Part shown: positions 61,075-64,000 of the stretch, in pieces
Layout of the letters: each line of letters begins with the position of its first letter
Numbering within the stretch: position 1 is the stretch's first letter
Notes under the pieces: model-generated
Told to the model about the DNA's origin: nothing
Database searches by the model: none
Seen by the model: only the letters and a program-made list of their open reading frames with translations
Position numbers and translations under genes: made by a program
NCBI GenBank assembly: GCA_030685235.1
Contig: MU839110.1
Span: 1 to 64,000, forward strand
DNA: 64,000 nt
Source of the DNA: Copromyces sp. CBS 386.78
Lineage: Eukaryota; Ascomycota; Sordariomycetes; Sordariales; Sordariaceae
Direction of reading: 5' to 3'

Positions 61075-61475
61075 GAGTAAAATCCTCTTACAATTTTTTT
61101 GTCACTCTACAACTAACGGTCAAAAAATGCAAAACCCGCTCAGACCTACTGCCGCAGAAAGTGGTGTATAGGGTCGCGAGTGGGGTTTCGGAGGCCCAGC
61201 TGAGTCTAACTGAGACTACCGGCAGACGTTTTCTTCATTGCTCTCATTCACAAGCCTTTTTACGCTACCGGTTACTAGAATCCTCAGCATCTCATTTGGA
61301 CAGCATAGCCCCAGTTGGTAATCCCCTTTTTCCAGAGAGGGAAGGAATAGTCAATCGGTGATCATTCCTTCCCCTTCAAAGTCACGTCTATCACTAAGAT
61401 ATCTCATAATATGACGGGAGTCGGTGTGCCTTAGAATGATGGACATTAGGGTGTGATCCGTAGCGTTTTTTTTAG
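61075..61475. other. Non-RIP patch with a 10-bp-arm hairpin
   Basis: Normal composition starts abruptly after the palindromic motif at 61,034-61,052. GGGAAGGAAT (61,339-61,348) and ATTCCTTCCC (61,364-61,373) form a perfect inverted repeat. A 96-codon plus frame (61,071-61,361) and a 72-codon minus frame (61,569-61,351) cross it without family features. It may be a recent insertion or an end of the neighbouring Harbinger element. I found no duplicate in the window. Confidence 0.4.
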
Positions 61476-61478
61476 CGT

Positions 61479-61696
61479 TTTCACCGGGTGAACAAACCCG
61501 GTAAAAATCGTAATCCCGTAAAACGTCGACGTCTTTATACCTTTTTACCGGGTTATACCGTCCGTACACGTCTTAATAACCCAGTAAAAAAAAAATCCCC
61601 GCTTTTCGACCTTTTAATTAACTAAAATTCAAAATTATATTTTCACTCGGTAAATACAAAAATCGTTATTTTACAAATTATAACTGGGTAAATTTT
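61479..61696. repeat. Array of ACCCGGTAAAAA-type motifs in both orientations
   Basis: TTTTCACCGGGT (61,479), ACCCGGTAAAAA (61,496), CCCGTAAAA (about 61,515), TTTTTACCGGGT (61,552), ACCCAGTAAAAA (61,579), ACTCGGTAAA (61,644) and ACTGGGTAAA (61,683) occur within 220 bp. The array lies upstream of the Harbinger transposase remnant and could be its subterminal transposase-binding repeats (inference). Confidence 0.6.
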
Positions 61697-62149
61697 CGAA
61701 AATTTTCATACCAAGATTCGCCACTCCCTTCTAAAGCCTAATATATATTAGCGATTATAGTACTATACGTACTATACGCATTACAATATTATATATCGCA
61801 TAGTATATTATTACCCCCTCGAAACCCTTAAATACAACGTAAATTCCCTAAAACCGTTATTAGCACCACTGCAATTGTAGCGTACAAATATAAAGTACGT
61901 ATATATATAGCTTTATTTTTAATTATAATTATAGTAATACGGTAGGGCCCTTAATTCGTTATTAACTTTAATTTATTAAAAGGAATTTTTATTATTAAAG
62001 ATCTCCTATTTAGGTATTAGAGTAAATTATAATTATTTATCTATATGCAAGTAAATATAATTTTTACGCTAATTATATAATTTTAATATAATATTAAATT
62101 GTATAAAGGAAAGAAGTTATAAGTAGACGAAAAAATTATAATATTTTTA

Positions 62150-63039
62150 TTATTAGTAACGTAAGGTATTATTCGTCGATTATTAAAATAGATTATTAAG
62201 TGAAATCTTATTACGATTTATAAGTTAATATTAAAACTTTTAATTTAAACTTATAACTTATATTTACTTCGATTTCTTATATAAATAGGGCCTTTTACAA
62301 AGTATTAAATTATTATATTCAATTTATATAATCGAATATTAAATTCCCCCCCCTATATACCCCAATAAAGATCGAAATAAACCCTAAATTATATCTTTAC
62401 TTTAAAGGGGTATTAGGTGCCTTTAATAATTCGTATTTCCCTATAAAGGTCGGCGGCGATAAATAATTTATTTAGCATACGTATAAAGGAAGGCTTTCTA
62501 TAAACGTTATATTCGTATACGATTTCGATAATTATATTATATATATCTTACCCGGGTATAAAGGCTTTATATATAATAGTCGAATATTTAATACTTTATT
62601 AGGGCGCGGTTTCTTAATTTTATTAAATTTCTATTATTTGGCCGAGAGTAGGTATAATTATTTATATAAATTATTTATTTTATATTATAGTATACCATAT
62701 TATTTATAGGAGTCGAAGAGGGGGGGTATTAAACTAGTAATATATAAAGAGTTATATAATTTAAAATATAGTTAGACTAGGATTATTATTAAAAAGGTAA
62801 TCGGCAGGTTGAAATTAACCTTTAGAATTCTTATTTATAAACTAATTTTCTTTATTAAAATTTATACTTTTATTATATATATTTACGTGGTAATTTTTAA
62901 TTTTATATTCGAATATTACGAAATTAATTTTAAGGATAAAGATAATACTTTCATATACTTTAAAAGAGAGGAAGATAAAGTAGAAGAAATAGCGTTATTA
63001 ATTAATAATTTTAATAAGGAAGAAATACGTAGTAGGTAA
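62150..63039 (+). pseudogene. PIF/Harbinger transposase (DDE superfamily), catalytic triad removed by RIP
   Basis: An upstream helix-turn-helix-like region (about 62,130-62,300) is followed by one continuous frame. It runs from FPPLYTPIKIEINPKLYLYF to the stop at 63,039 and has the family's motifs. GAFNNSY matches GA(L/I)DGTH, with the first Asp now Asn at 62,425-62,427. INVIFVYDFDNYIIYILPGY matches NVLAVCDFD..F.YVLAGWEG. YNSRIFN matches HDSRVxN, with the second Asp now Asn at 62,575-62,577. FYYLAESRY matches YYLADAGY, and KELYNLKYS matches KELFNLRHS. IIIKKVIGRLK matches VIERxFGVLK, with Glu now Lys at 62,791-62,793. The last 76 codons remain open (62,809-63,036). The frame has three internal TAA/TAG (four when the upstream part is included). 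No intact partner (Myb-like) gene is seen. Confidence 0.85.
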
Positions 63040-64000
63040 AACGGTACAATATATAAATATTATAAAAAAATTACGAAGCGTATATAGAAGGATTATTATA
63101 AATATTTCGAAAAGAAGGAAGGGAGGGGGGTTATAACGAGACGGAGAAATTAAATAGATAGGAGAATTAAAATTAGAATTTAAATTATTTTAGAAAATTA
63201 TTATAGAAATCGAATATTTTATTAGAGTTCGAATAAAGGGTTTAGGGTCTTATTTATATAGAATACATTATACTAAAATATTAATTCCCGCTAGCCGACC
63301 TATATTAATAATTATACTTTTAAGTATTATTACTAATATTTCGAATCTTTTTTTAATAATAATATAAAAATACTAATATTTATAGCCGATTAAAGCGATT
63401 CTAATATATTTTTTATATTAAAATTTAAACGAATATAAATTTTATTATATTACAGTAAAAATTATATAAAAAAATGAAGGTAAGGTCAGCTATAGGGTCG
63501 GCGGGAGTTTCTACGCGCTAATTAAGGGTAATTAAATTTAATATAATAAATATCCTTTAAAATATAACGGGTTTGTAGGGTATTTATAGAGGGTACAAAT
63601 TTCGAAATTTTTACTATTTAAATTATTATTATTATTACCCTTATTATTAATCCCCTTCTAAATCCTTTTTAATCCGTTCGAAATATTTACCTATTTGCTC
63701 TAGTTTTAAACGATAAAATTATTTAACTACTTATTTAGAACTTTCTTACCGTTTTTAAATGTCTTTAGCGACTTTTATAAAAATATAATTATTTTAATTT
63801 TCATTAAAGATCCCTATTACAGTCGTTAATTATTTCGAATTATATTTACTTTCTATTATAATAGCCGTAGTAACTACTAATATATTTTAAAAAACAGTTT
63901 TATTATAACTTACTTATTATTTCTTCTTCAGATTAATATTAGAAGAAATTAATAATTTCTTTTAAAGATAGCGTACGTAGCAGAAAATTAGTAAAAGCCC
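63040..64000. other. RIP-mutated right edge; coding-like minus-strand patch near 63,630-63,900
   Basis: The minus strand reads NENQNNYIFIKVAKDI and, further on, LKLEQIGKYFERIKKDLEGD, a charged helical segment. It might belong to a second gene of the Harbinger element or to another element. It runs towards the window edge and is not identifiable. Confidence 0.3.

Overview
This window looks like heterochromatin from a filamentous ascomycete (Pezizomycotina). About 58 of the 64 kb is extremely AT-rich. TpA is everywhere, CpA and TpG are strongly depleted, and CpG is retained. That is the signature of repeat-induced point mutation (RIP). Where a repeat has two copies in the window (two LTR pairs, an exact 120-bp tandem duplication), the differences I can see are C/T and G/A transitions without indels. 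Apart from one intron-containing gene, nearly everything is a broken transposable element or a broken gene. Long open frames are absent because Gln and Trp codons have become stops. I recognised the pseudogenes by reading through those stops, so their ends are approximate (often +/-100 bp).

Layout. 1-99: right end of a TIR DNA transposon (family A) sitting in a Ty3/Gypsy integrase remnant (115-690). 690-7,130: RIP-mutated DNA with an unrecognised plus-strand pseudogene. 7,435-12,615: minus-strand Gypsy element with gag, protease, RT and RNase H, apparently without integrase. 12,900-16,590: plus-strand Gypsy chromovirus pol ending in a chromodomain. 17,361-25,189: complete minus-strand chromovirus with 357-bp LTRs and a 5-bp target duplication (AGGCC). 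26,450-33,060: Ty1/Copia element split by a 2.1-kb non-autonomous LTR element (28,926-31,037, 223-bp LTRs, target duplication TCTAC).

33,065-38,720 is an island of normal base composition. It holds one convincing intact gene on the minus strand (34,918-36,635, two exons, 536 aa): a low-complexity, coiled-coil protein I cannot name. A tight triple GATA-factor motif lies about 1.3 kb upstream.

38,720-64,000 is RIP-mutated again, but much of it does not look like retroelement. It has gene-like remnants, among them a clear SET-domain protein, several unrecognised reading frames, short tandem repeats and a dispersed TTTTATTC..GAATAAAA palindrome. Into this are inserted two more family A elements (40,091-40,505 and 48,191-49,655) and a related family B element (58,928-59,675) carrying a minisatellite. 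At the right edge is a PIF/Harbinger transposase whose three catalytic acidic residues have all been changed by RIP-type transitions.

The most promising undescribed items are the A/B TIR family, with its duplicated subterminal motif, and the 41.8-61.05 kb gene-remnant domain with its palindromic motif. I found no convincing tRNA, rRNA or CRISPR array.
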